This document shows, piece after piece, positions 6,844 through 15,022 of a stretch of DNA of 64,000 bases (its first letter is position 1; each line of letters begins with the position of its first letter). This DNA is from Streptomyces sp. SA15 (GTDB lineage Bacteria; Actinomycetota; Actinomycetes; Streptomycetales; Streptomycetaceae): positions 1 to 64,000 of the forward strand of contig NZ_NTGE01000163.1 of the NCBI RefSeq assembly GCF_002291145.1. The letters are read 5' to 3'. The notes below the pieces were generated by a model that had not been told where the DNA came from, searched no databases, and saw nothing but the letters and a program-made list of their open reading frames with translations. A program made the position numbers and the translations under genes.

Positions 6844-9800
6844 TCAACGAGGTGGCCGTGACATGAGAAGGGTGTAGAGCTCGATCGGCGTTTCTTGGGT
6901 GAACGGCAGGCTCGGAGTGCTGATCGCTCTCCCCAGCTCCGGGGAGTTGTTGAAGGACATGGTGATGTCCGCAAGCCAGGGTTCTTCTGGAAACGCCCCG
7001 CGCACGTCGATGTGGCAGCCCGCCTCGTCGAACCGGATGGTGGCCTCAGCGGGCTCGCCGCCTCGACGTTGACACCGGAGTCCGGCGGGGATCAGCCCAG
7101 GTGCGAGGTCGATGCGTAGCCGGTGCGACACTGTTCGGCTTCCCCATCGCTCGTGGTAGGTGGCCCATCCGTTGACGATGTTGAGTGCGGGCACGCCGAT
7201 TTGCTTGACCGTCACCGATTCTTGGGGGCGGAGAGGGAAGACAGCGGTCCCGGCGACGAACGTCGCTGACGGGCCGCGGAGTTCTGTGGCGCCGCTGTAG
7301 AGGGGGCAAAGTCCGTACACGGTGTCTGGGCCTGTGTGGTCTTGCCGGTGTGTCGTGGTCGTCATGGTGACGGTGAAGTCCGTGGTGATTCGCACGTGAG
7401 CTTCGCGCGTGAGGCTTCCAGAAGCGGCAAGGCCCTGGATGGCCTCGACGTTGCGCGGATGGTGTGCCTTTGACAGAAGCTCCCACTCCGGGGTTTTGCG
7501 GGCGGCCGGCCAACGCGTGTAGGCGGAATAACCTCGCAACGCCAGCCGCCGGTCTTGCTTGTCCGCGATCTGGCGCCAGATCGACTGGGTTTCGGCGAAC
7601 ACGTCGGACATCCGGTCGCCGATGGTGGCGCGGACATCGACATGTTCACTGAGGATCCGGCCAATCATCTCCGACACCTCGAAGAACTGCCCTAGCAGCC
7701 CCAGCTCTGGCCGGGCTTGGTATGCCCGCAGGATCACCCGGGCTGTGAAACACAGCATCCTTGCCGCGGAGTCGAAACAGCGGGCGTCCCGAAGTCTTGT
7801 GCCAAGGTCGAGCCCGATGTCGATCGCCGCGGCATAGTCGCCGTTCTGGTAGTACCACGCTGCCAGTTCGTTCAGCGGGACCACGGCCGTCGATTCGTAC
7901 GCGCCGACATAGCCGAAGACCTCATCGATTACGGCACCGATGCCGGCACTGTCTTTTTGGCTGGCAAAGTAGGTCATCGCGGCACCGAGGACGCTGAGCC
8001 GGTGACTCACCCAGTGGTGCGATCTCTCAGGTTGCGAGTCGATTTCAAGCGCCTGCCGCACCATCCCGTCCGACAACGGTCTGCGGTTGTCCGCGGCGTA
8101 TCTCAGCATGTCAGCGGCTGCGGTGCTGCTCGCGTGGAGGTTGTCGCTGCGGCACGCCTTCGTGAACGCGGTGACATGCTCGCTGAGGATGCCGTCCTCG
8201 GTCGTGCGCAGCATCCGGAGGCGGGCGCGCGCCTGCGTCTCGACTGCCGAGCCGGCTTCAGTGAGATCGATCGCGGCCTCGTAGAACGCGATCGCCTGAC
8301 TTGTGTCACCGAGTTTGTCCCTGGCTTCGCCGAACCGGTACGCCAGCACGGACTTGTCCACGGCTTGGGCCAGCCAGTCGATCGTCGACCGGCGTCCCGT
8401 GTTCCCGTCCGGGCTCCACGCCGCGACGTATTCCTCGCGGATGCCGTCCCTGATGCGTTGGATGACCGTGTCGTCGCCGGGCGGCCCGATGAGCTGGATT
8501 GCGACATCCATCCAGTACCGCGCCTCGTCGGTATCACCGAGGTCGGCGAAGAGTGCTGCGGCCGGCAGTGCTCGTTCCCCGGTGAACAGTGCGGCGAGCA
8601 AAATGCCAGACGCTTCGGAGCGGTTGGCCTCATCCCGGCCCATGTGGACTCGATGTCGTTCGTCCCACGTGGTCAGCTCATGGTGGGCTGTCCGCATGAA
8701 GTGGCGGATCCGGTCCAGGACAGCGGGAGTTCGCTGGGGCGCGACCATGGGCAGGACGTGCTGCAGGAATCTCAGGCTCGCGTTGGCCAGCACGTAGTCG
8801 ATGTCCAGCACGGACGCCTGGGCCTTCGGAGGCGGCAGGTGCAAGGGCAACTCTCCGGGGCGCACCAGGGCGCCGAACCGTTCACGCAAAGCAGGCACCA
8901 AGGCGTTGTGCAGGGCCATGGCGACGTCGAGTTTGCCCTCCTCGGCAAGCTCGTTCAGGCAGCGGTAGAGCATGTCCATCGCCTCGTTCAGCACTGCGAG
9001 GGTTTCCTCCTCGTCAATGCTGGCCCTGGCCAGGAACCGGGTATCCGGTAGTCCGACGTAGACATACGCCGCTGCTTCGGGATCGGCGACCGTGCGCATG
9101 GCGTGATGCAGGAGACTCAGGACGTTTTCGTCGTGAGACCGCTCGCCGACGGACGAGCCGGTGCGGGCGGCGACGTCGTTGGTGACCGGCCATAGCGTCC
9201 CGATCACTGCCCGTGCCCCAGCCGCGAGGAAAGCCTCGCCTGTACTTGTCCAACTCGAACAGGAGTTGTTGAACACCACCGGCCCGCCACGCAGTTGCCA
9301 GGTCCGGATCAGGCTGTCCGGGATCTGGTCATTGCGCGCGTCCTCGAAATGATCGTCCTCGCCATGTGCGATGATCATCAGAAGGTCCACGTCGACCCGG
9401 TGCAGGACCTCCTGCAGCACCTCGCGTCGAGCGTCCTTGCGTGACAGCAGCAGTGGATAGGACAGGCCGTCCGCCAGCTTGTCCTGGTACACATGCCCTT
9501 CGGTCGCGGTGAACGCGTGCAGGGCGTCGAAGACCACGCCGAACAGTAGTCGCGGCGCGGGCTCAAGCGGGCGGCTGAGCAGCACGCTGGCGATCTGCCC
9601 GGGCAGGTGGGCGATCATGTGCTGGTCCATCCAACGTCGCCCGTCCGGCAACGGCGTCAGGTGCAGGGGCAGTCTGCGGGTGAAGACGGTCAGCACCTCC
9701 GCGTGCAGCTCTCGCAACTCCGGTGGCACAGCCCCAGCACATTCGCGGGCGAGCGCGACCATACTGGTCCCGGTATCGCCGGACACGGGCGGGATGAACG

Positions 9801-10770
9801 CGATCTGGCACCGTTGCAGGCTGGCGTACCCCACGGCTTGGCACACCAGGAGATCAACCGGCGTGCTTTCACCGACGACGACTTCCCGGCCGGTCCCGAA
9901 GACAGTGAGCGGAGAGTTGAGAACTTCGCTGAGTTCCCACTCCCGCGATACCTCGCCCGTCAGCCGGATAACGCTGTCCTGACCCGTCAGGACGAGCCGG
10001 GCGCCGTGCGCGACGGCAAGGGCGAGCGCGGGCCCGTACGCCGCTTCCGTGTCCGGTGCGGTCAGTGTCGGTGCGTCTGCCGGCAGAGGGTCGAAATCCG
10101 GCGCACCTGGGCCGACGAGGACCTCTACGGGCGTCGCCACGCGATCGGACCATTGCTGCGCGGGTATGACGAAACACGGCACGAACCCCGGTCCGCAGCG
10201 GGACCGGACCATGATCGCCTCCCGCTCGTGACCCTCGCATGCGACGATCACGATGTCCCGCACCCGGCTGGGCGGTTCCCGGCTCTCCACCACGAAGACG
10301 ATCTCGCCGGGCTGATCTCCGGTCTGGGTCTGAAGGACGGAGTCCTGGTACGCCCAGGGCAGGGACGTCGAGACGGTCACCGAGATTCCGTTGTCCAGCA
10401 TGAACGTGTCGTCGTCGCGGCTCACGGTCTCCCAGCGGACGCGGTAGAGCGCACGCTCCGGCAAGCCGATCGTCAGTCGGACGGCCAGCACACCCGGGTC
10501 GTCGCGTTCAAGTGGTTCGTAGTACAGCCGCCGGCCGAAACCATCGGGCATGTACATGTGGTGCGGCGCAGCCCCGTCCTCCCTCGGCATCGCGCCACCA
10601 AAGATGACCTTCGACGTCGGCCGCGGCGGGCTGGCGAGGTCGATCAGCCCGTCCTCGGCGAAGCCGACCGCGTCCTTGCGGTGAGCGCGGTCGCACACGC
10701 CGACGATTCCGCCGGTGCCTTCGAGGAAGTAGATCCCGTTGTACTCACCGATGTGCCGCACGTTCACCAC
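6844..10770 (-). CDS. Large CHAT-domain peptidase with TPR-like region
   Basis: This is a 1308-residue, apparently cytosolic protein without signal or membrane segments. Residues ~1-400 are beta-rich and unrecognised. Residues ~410-570 are a CHAT (caspase HetF associated with TPRs) peptidase domain, with catalytic His469 in IIAHGEDDHFED, Cys504 in VVFNNSCSSW, and GEAFLAAGARAVIGTLWPV. Residues ~580-1050 are helical, with TPR-like units such as GEARDKLGDTSQAIAFYEAAIDL and LAAWYYQNGDYAAAIDIGLDLG. Residues ~1100-1308 form a beta-rich tail. GTG 10770 (or GTG 10767, giving a GTGA overlap) follows directly on the caspase gene, so translation is coupled. The pair suggests a proteolytic cascade or a protease plus its sensor. 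The role in defence or cell death is inferred from other CHAT/caspase systems. Confidence 0.85.
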   Translation of the reverse strand: MVNVRHIGEYNGIYFLEGTGGIVGVCDRAHRKDAVGFAEDGLIDLASPPRPTSKVIFGGAMPREDGAAPHHMYMPDGFGRRLYYEPLERDDPGVLAVRLTIGLPERALYRVRWETVSRDDDTFMLDNGISVTVSTSLPWAYQDSVLQTQTGDQPGEIVFVVESREPPSRVRDIVIVACEGHEREAIMVRSRCGPGFVPCFVIPAQQWSDRVATPVEVLVGPGAPDFDPLPADAPTLTAPDTEAAYGPALALAVAHGARLVLTGQDSVIRLTGEVSREWELSEVLNSPLTVFGTGREVVVGESTPVDLLVCQAVGYASLQRCQIAFIPPVSGDTGTSMVALARECAGAVPPELRELHAEVLTVFTRRLPLHLTPLPDGRRWMDQHMIAHLPGQIASVLLSRPLEPAPRLLFGVVFDALHAFTATEGHVYQDKLADGLSYPLLLSRKDARREVLQEVLHRVDVDLLMIIAHGEDDHFEDARNDQIPDSLIRTWQLRGGPVVFNNSCSSWTSTGEAFLAAGARAVIGTLWPVTNDVAARTGSSVGERSHDENVLSLLHHAMRTVADPEAAAYVYVGLPDTRFLARASIDEEETLAVLNEAMDMLYRCLNELAEEGKLDVAMALHNALVPALRERFGALVRPGELPLHLPPPKAQASVLDIDYVLANASLRFLQHVLPMVAPQRTPAVLDRIRHFMRTAHHELTTWDERHRVHMGRDEANRSEASGILLAALFTGERALPAAALFADLGDTDEARYWMDVAIQLIGPPGDDTVIQRIRDGIREEYVAAWSPDGNTGRRSTIDWLAQAVDKSVLAYRFGEARDKLGDTSQAIAFYEAAIDLTEAGSAVETQARARLRMLRTTEDGILSEHVTAFTKACRSDNLHASSTAAADMLRYAADNRRPLSDGMVRQALEIDSQPERSHHWVSHRLSVLGAAMTYFASQKDSAGIGAVIDEVFGYVGAYESTAVVPLNELAAWYYQNGDYAAAIDIGLDLGTRLRDARCFDSAARMLCFTARVILRAYQARPELGLLGQFFEVSEMIGRILSEHVDVRATIGDRMSDVFAETQSIWRQIADKQDRRLALRGYSAYTRWPAARKTPEWELLSKAHHPRNVEAIQGLAASGSLTREAHVRITTDFTVTMTTTTHRQDHTGPDTVYGLCPLYSGATELRGPSATFVAGTAVFPLRPQESVTVKQIGVPALNIVNGWATYHERWGSRTVSHRLRIDLAPGLIPAGLRCQRRGGEPAEATIRFDEAGCHIDVRGAFPEEPWLADITMSFNNSPELGRAISTPSLPFTQETPIELYTLLMSRPPR

Positions 10771-11534
10771 ACACGGGGGAACCGGGCGAGCGCGGACCGG
10801 CCATTGAGCACGGGCGTCTGCAGTCCGCCGGTGTGTCCCCGGACCGACGCTGCGATCTCCTCGTACAGCTGGAGAATCCCGACGGTCTCGCTGTCGTCGG
10901 CCACCGATGGCCCCTTGAGCAGGTAGTTGGTGAACACCCCATGTCCAAGGGCTGCCTCCTCACGCGCGACCTGGTGGTCGTCGCACGCGCCGATCATCAG
11001 CCGGCCCTCGCCCAGGTCGAGCCCTTTCATGGACACGCGTCGGCCACGGACATGACTGCGTTCAGCCCGGAGCCGAGGACCCTCGAACGTCCGCCCACCG
11101 GCACGCCCGCTGAAACAAGCGTCGATGAGCATCAGGATGAGCCGGGGGCGGTGAATCCGTTCGAACAGCCGGGGAAGCTCCCGTTCCATATCCAGCCCGG
11201 TGGCGAACACGCTGTCGTACTCGGTGTCGTGCAAAACGAGATAGCGTGCCGCGTCGTCAACTGTGGCGGTGGTTTCCGGGCTGCCGTGCCCGGCGAAGTA
11301 CAGTAGGACAACGTCTCCTTCGGATGTGACTCGCGGCAGTTTCTCTCCGATCGCAACCATCAGATTGCGTCTGGTCACGTCCTCGTCCACGAGCACCTCG
11401 GCATCGACCTCGGCCGGATGCAGCCGATCAAGCAGCTCCGCGACAGCCAGCGCGTCGGCCCTGGCCAACGACAGGTTGTCGATGTCCGCATCCTGGTACC
11501 GATCAATGCCGACGATGACCGCCCGCAGAACCAT
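10764..11534 (-). CDS. Caspase-family (C14, metacaspase-like) protease
   Basis: This 256-residue single-domain caspase-fold protein shows the opening strand MVLRAVIVGIDRYQDADIDNL, the catalytic His83 in VVLLYFAGHGS and Cys140 in LILMLIDACFSG. A later core strand, GRLMIGACDDHQVAREE, is followed by GHGVFTNYLLKG. It ends within a few residues of the fold, so it carries no effector or sensor domain of its own. ATG 11534 is preceded by an excellent AGGAGGGG; the open frame extends 91 codons further upstream without coding character. Its stop overlaps the start of the CHAT gene. It is probably the executioner or the activating protease for the CHAT protein, although the order of activation cannot be read here. 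Neither catalytic residue is missing. Confidence 0.9.
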   Translation of the reverse strand: MVLRAVIVGIDRYQDADIDNLSLARADALAVAELLDRLHPAEVDAEVLVDEDVTRRNLMVAIGEKLPRVTSEGDVVLLYFAGHGSPETTATVDDAARYLVLHDTEYDSVFATGLDMERELPRLFERIHRPRLILMLIDACFSGRAGGRTFEGPRLRAERSHVRGRRVSMKGLDLGEGRLMIGACDDHQVAREEAALGHGVFTNYLLKGPSVADDSETVGILQLYEEIAASVRGHTGGLQTPVLNGRSALARFPRVW

Positions 11535-12003
11535 GCTCGACCCCTCCTGTGATGCCCAGCACGCTTCGAGTGTGGCAGAAACCATCACCGAGCGTGGCGG
11601 AAACGTGCGCGTACCCGCTACGCCCGTCGCGCTTTGAGGAACATGTGCCGAACCGGCCCTCGAACCGTCTCCCGTCGCCGGAGCTGCTTGCTCGGGTACG
11701 CACGGAGAGATAGCGCGGGTCGGCGGCGGCGAGGCCACGGAACGTGGACTCAACGTGTCGAGCTCTCGTCCGCTTCTGTAGGCGGATCGGCAGCCAGGCG
11801 GTGGCATACACGGCGGCGGCCAGCGGCAACGCCGGCCACCACCACACGGCCAGCGGAGCGTACATCAGCGCCCAGGCCGCGAGCGTGGTGGCCCGGCTCA
11901 GCGTCTCGCGGGCGGCTTCGAGCACAGCGCCGGCCGGGCCGGGGCTCGCCGGGGCACCCGCCGCCACCGCCGCCGAGGCCGGATGGCCATTCCGGCCGCG
12001 CAC
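11503..12003 (-). pseudogene. Possible membrane-protein remnant between hemE and the caspase gene
   Basis: The first ~85 codons have high GC3 and encode a plausible hydrophobic segment (TTLAAWALMYAPLAVWWWPALPLAAAVYATAWLP) followed by a basic region. The remaining codons (from about RTRASSSGDG) lose coding character and run 32 bp into the caspase gene. No family is recognised. It could be a truncated gene at the edge of the inserted island, or chance. The rest of the 536-bp space between hemE and the caspase gene holds nothing else that I can identify. Confidence 0.3.
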
Positions 12004-12070
12004 CGGAGCCGCGCGGCCTGCTGTTCGGCAGGCGGGCCCGGCCCCGGCACACGTGGTGAACGGGCGTGAT

Positions 12071-13138
12071 TCAGCGGGCGGTGTGCGTGTGGACGTACTC
12101 CACGAGCCGGGTCAGCGCGTCCGGGTCGGTGGACGGCATGACGCCGTGGCCGAGGTTGAAGACATGGCCCTCGAGGTCCGCCGCCGCGTCCAGAACCTCC
12201 CGCGTCTTCGCCTCGACCGCCTCCCGGGTGGCGAACAGCACGGTCGGGTCGAGGTTGCCCTGGAGCGCCTTGCCGGGGCCGACGCGGCGGGCGGCCTCGT
12301 CCAGCGGGACGCGCCAGTCGACGCCGACGACGTCCGCGCCGGCCTCGCCCATCAGCTTCAGCAGCTCGCCGGTGCCGACGCCGAAGTGGATGCGCGGGAC
12401 GCCGTACCCCGAGACCGCCTGGAACACCTTCGACGAGGCGGGCATCACCGAGCGCCGGTAGTCGGCCGGGGCGAGGGCGCCGACCCACGAGTCGAACAGC
12501 TGGACGGCGCTCGCGCCCGCCTCGATCTGCACCTTCAGGAACGCGGCCGTGATGTCCGCGAGGCGGTCCAGCAGGTCGGCCCAGAGTTCGGGGTCGCCGT
12601 ACATCATCGCCTTGGCGTTCTCGTACGTGCGGGACGGGCCGCCCTCGACGAGGTAGCTCGCGAGGGTGAAGGGCGCGCCCGCGAAACCGATGAGCGGGGT
12701 CGGGCCGAGCTCGCGGGTCAGCAGGCCGATGGCCTCGGTGACGTAGGAGACGTCCTCGGGGGTCAGGTCGCGCAGCTGCGCCAGGTCGGCGCGGGTGCGG
12801 ATCGGGTGCTCGACGACCGGGCCGACGCCGGGCTTGATGTCGAGGTCGATGCCGATGGCCTTGAGCGGGACGACGATGTCGCTGAAGTAGATCGCCGCGT
12901 CCACGTTGTGCCGGCGGACCGGCTGGAGGGTGATCTCGGTGACCAGTTCGGGCCGCATGCAGGACTCGAGCATCGGGATGCCCTCGCGCACCTTGCGGTA
13001 CTCCGGCAGCGAGCGCCCGGCCTGCCGCATGAACCACACGGGGGTGTGCGGCACGGGTTCGCGCCTGCACGCCTTCAGGAAGGCTGACTCGTACGTCGCT
13101 GTCGGCTGCTGGCCCGTGGGGCTTGCGTTGGCACTCAC
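12071..13138 (-). CDS. hemE: Uroporphyrinogen decarboxylase
   Basis: HemE decarboxylates the four acetate side chains of uroporphyrinogen III to give coproporphyrinogen III in cytosolic heme synthesis. The 355-residue protein is full length and has the family signature PVWFMRQAGRSLPEYRKVR near the N-terminus, with the substrate-binding Arg residues, and the second signature IGFAGAPFTLASYLVEGG. The Asp/Tyr active-site region and the C-terminal NLGHGVMPSTDPDALTRLVEYVH are intact. The start is GTG 13138; the first ~14 residues are a variable tail. It is divergent from the DUF3000 gene and forms the boundary between the core chromosome and the accessory island to its left. Confidence 0.97.
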   Translation of the reverse strand: MSANASPTGQQPTATYESAFLKACRREPVPHTPVWFMRQAGRSLPEYRKVREGIPMLESCMRPELVTEITLQPVRRHNVDAAIYFSDIVVPLKAIGIDLDIKPGVGPVVEHPIRTRADLAQLRDLTPEDVSYVTEAIGLLTRELGPTPLIGFAGAPFTLASYLVEGGPSRTYENAKAMMYGDPELWADLLDRLADITAAFLKVQIEAGASAVQLFDSWVGALAPADYRRSVMPASSKVFQAVSGYGVPRIHFGVGTGELLKLMGEAGADVVGVDWRVPLDEAARRVGPGKALQGNLDPTVLFATREAVEAKTREVLDAAADLEGHVFNLGHGVMPSTDPDALTRLVEYVHTHTAR

Positions 13139-13242
13139 GACGGAAAGTCTCGCACGGGCGTGGGGGCAACGACGGCACGGGTGTCCGCTCGCGGCGTACC
13201 GCTAGGCGGGTGTCCCTCCCTGCGCCGGGGCCCCGTTCCGCT

Positions 13243-13255
13243 TAATCTTCCCCGC
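13243..13255 (+). promoter_or_regulatory. Probable -10 element giving a leaderless mRNA
   Basis: TAATCT at 13243-13248 matches the actinobacterial TANNNT -10 element and lies 7 bases before ATG 13256. Transcription would therefore start at or next to the start codon. This supports ATG 13256 as the start although no ribosome-binding site precedes it. A -35 element is not obvious. Confidence 0.5.
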
Positions 13256-13933
13256 ATGGCTGCGGCTCAGGGACGACTGTCGGACGGCGCTGGCGGAATG
13301 GACGAAGCGAAGGACACGGAGGAGGGCGCGGAGCATGTGAGCAGTACGGCTCCCCCGGCCTTCCGGGCGGCCGTCGACGCGTTGAGAGCCGCGCGGCTGC
13401 GGCCTCAGGTCGAGGTGGAGCCGACCCGGCCGCCGCAGCGACTCGCCCCCTTCTCGTACGCCCTGGAGGCCGCGGTCGTCGACGGCGACGAGGACCTCGC
13501 CGACGGCCGGCTGGTGCTGCTGCACGACCCGGCCGGGCACGACGCCTGGCGGGGCACCTTCCGGCTGGTGACGCTGGTGCGCGCGGAGCTGGAGCCGGAG
13601 ATGGCGACCGACCCGCTGCTGCCCGACGTGTGCTGGTCGTGGCTCACCGGTGCGCTCACCGCGCGCGGCCTGGCGTTCGGCGAGCCGAGCGGCACCGTCA
13701 CGCGCGCGAGCTCCCACTACTTCGGCGGGCTGTCCGAGCGCCCGTCCGCCTCACAGATCGAGATCCGCGCCTCCTGGACGCCCCGGGAGGGCCTGGGCGA
13801 GGTTCCGGACACGGCGGCGCACCTGGCCTCCTGGTGCGATCTGCTCGCCCAGGTCGCGGGCCTGCCGCCGGCCGGGCCGGGCGACGCGTCGGTGGTGACG
13901 CTGCCGCAGCGCCGGGGGCCGCAGTCACGCTGA
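13256..13933 (+). CDS. DUF3000 family protein
   Basis: This conserved actinobacterial protein of unknown function has 225 residues. The recognisable body begins at about residue 28 (STAPPAFRAAVDALRAARLRPQVEVEP) and includes LAPFSYALEAAV, GRLVLLHDPAGHDAWRGTFRLVTLVRAELEPEMATDPLLPDVCWSWLTGAL and SHYFGGLSER. These are hallmarks of the family that normally sits between hemE and whiI/rnd in Streptomyces. There is no signal peptide or membrane segment. ATG 13256 is chosen because a -10 element lies 7 bp upstream; ATG 13298 or a GTG after GGAGGAGGG at ~13337 are alternatives, since the first ~27 residues look unconserved. Confidence 0.85.
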   Translation: MAAAQGRLSDGAGGMDEAKDTEEGAEHVSSTAPPAFRAAVDALRAARLRPQVEVEPTRPPQRLAPFSYALEAAVVDGDEDLADGRLVLLHDPAGHDAWRGTFRLVTLVRAELEPEMATDPLLPDVCWSWLTGALTARGLAFGEPSGTVTRASSHYFGGLSERPSASQIEIRASWTPREGLGEVPDTAAHLASWCDLLAQVAGLPPAGPGDASVVTLPQRRGPQSR

Positions 13934-14190
13934 GCTTGTCGGTCCCTTTGTCGATACAGCCACCCCCTTGTCGATACGGCCACTTTCAGCCGCATATCGA
14001 AGCAGACCGAAACCGTTCGATCTTCGAATGATCGATCGCGTGTCCGAATTGCACGAATTGTTACTCACTGGATCGTGATCATTCCCTAAAGACGGACGCC
14101 TCTGGTGCCGAAGACCTCTGTGACCTTGAAAGCACCATTCGTCCCGGCTTCATCCCCAAAGCCGGCCCCGTCCCCCACCCAGGAGGCCTG
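13934..14190. promoter_or_regulatory. whiI upstream region with 16-bp direct repeats
   Basis: TTGTCGATACAGCCAC (13948-13963) is repeated as TTGTCGATACGGCCAC (13968-13983), a 20-bp period with one change, followed by AT-richer DNA containing TTCGATCTTCGAA and GATCGATC. whiI is developmentally regulated in Streptomyces (BldM- and WhiI-dependent), so this region probably holds its promoter and regulator sites. I cannot assign individual sites. Confidence 0.4.
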
Positions 14191-14853
14191 GTGTCCGTTC
14201 TCCTCGAGCAGCCCGCAAGCCTGGTCGCCTACCGCCCGAACAAGCCGACCGCCATGGTGGTCGTGGCCGACCCCCGCGTCCGTTCCACCGTCACCCGCCA
14301 CCTCTGGGCGCTCGGTGTACGCGATGTCATCGAGGCCTCGTCCGTCGCGGAGGCTCGTCCCCGCATCGGCAACCCCCGCGACATCTGCGTCGCCGACGTC
14401 CACCTTCCCGACGGCTCCGGCCTGACCCTTCTGTCGGAGACCCGCGCTGCGGGCTGGCCCAACGGGCTCGCCCTGTCCGCCGCCGACGACATCGGCGCCG
14501 TGCGCAACGCCCTCGCCGGCGGTGTGAAGGGCTACGTCGTCACAGGCACCCGTACGAACATCGGGCTCCCCACCCGACCGGGTGCCGCTCCCATCGGAGC
14601 CGCCGCCGCCCGTATGCACCGCCGCCACCCGGGTGCCCCGAGTCACCCGGGTGGCTACCGTGAGCTGTCCGGCCGCGAGGTCGAGGTGCTGCGACTGGTC
14701 GCGGAGGGCCAGTCGAACAAGGCGATCGGCGTCTCGATGGGCCTGTCCGCCCTGACCGTCAAGAGCCACCTCGCCCGCATCGCCCGCAAGCTGGGCACCG
14801 GTGACCGCGCCGGCATGGTCGCGGTGGCCCTGCGCACCGGGATCATCCACTGA
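14191..14853 (+). CDS. whiI: WhiI, orphan response regulator for late sporulation
   Basis: This 220-residue NarL-type regulator has an atypical receiver (~residues 20-125) and a LuxR-type HTH (~155-218: YRELSGREVEVLRLVAEGQSNKAIGVSMGLSALTVKSHLARIARKLG). The putative phosphoacceptor Asp69 is present (CVADVHLPDGSG). The acidic pair at the end of strand 1 is incomplete (VVVADP instead of VVDDx), as expected for WhiI, which is thought to work without ordinary phosphorylation and as a heterodimer with BldM. GTG 14191 follows an ideal AGGAGG. No sensor kinase is adjacent, and the gene lies next to rnd as in other streptomycetes. Confidence 0.95.
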   Translation: MSVLLEQPASLVAYRPNKPTAMVVVADPRVRSTVTRHLWALGVRDVIEASSVAEARPRIGNPRDICVADVHLPDGSGLTLLSETRAAGWPNGLALSAADDIGAVRNALAGGVKGYVVTGTRTNIGLPTRPGAAPIGAAAARMHRRHPGAPSHPGGYRELSGREVEVLRLVAEGQSNKAIGVSMGLSALTVKSHLARIARKLGTGDRAGMVAVALRTGIIH

Positions 14854-14961
14854 CGCCCGCTCTTCACACACGTGAACCGGATCGGCCGCTGATCCTCGTC
14901 CATGTGCACCATCCCGTCGTGAACCGGATCTTTCACCGAACTGACTGGTTTGCGACCCTCA

Positions 14962-14997
14962 GGCGCCCGTCGACGGAACGTTCCGTCGGCGGGCGCT
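14962..14997. promoter_or_regulatory. Long near-perfect inverted repeat upstream of rnd
   Basis: The core CGACGGAACGTTCCGTCG (14971-14988) is a perfect 18-bp palindrome. Pairing continues outward through GCGCCC/GGGCGC with two wobble positions to make an 18-bp half-stem. It lies ~110 bp after whiI. It overlaps the expected -35 region of rnd, whose -10 (TACCCT, 15011-15016) is 6 bp before GTG 15023. It could terminate whiI transcription or act as an operator for rnd. No T-run follows, so operator or processing hairpin is as likely as a terminator. Confidence 0.6.
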
Positions 14998-15022
14998 GTC
15001 CATACACAGATACCCTTGACAT

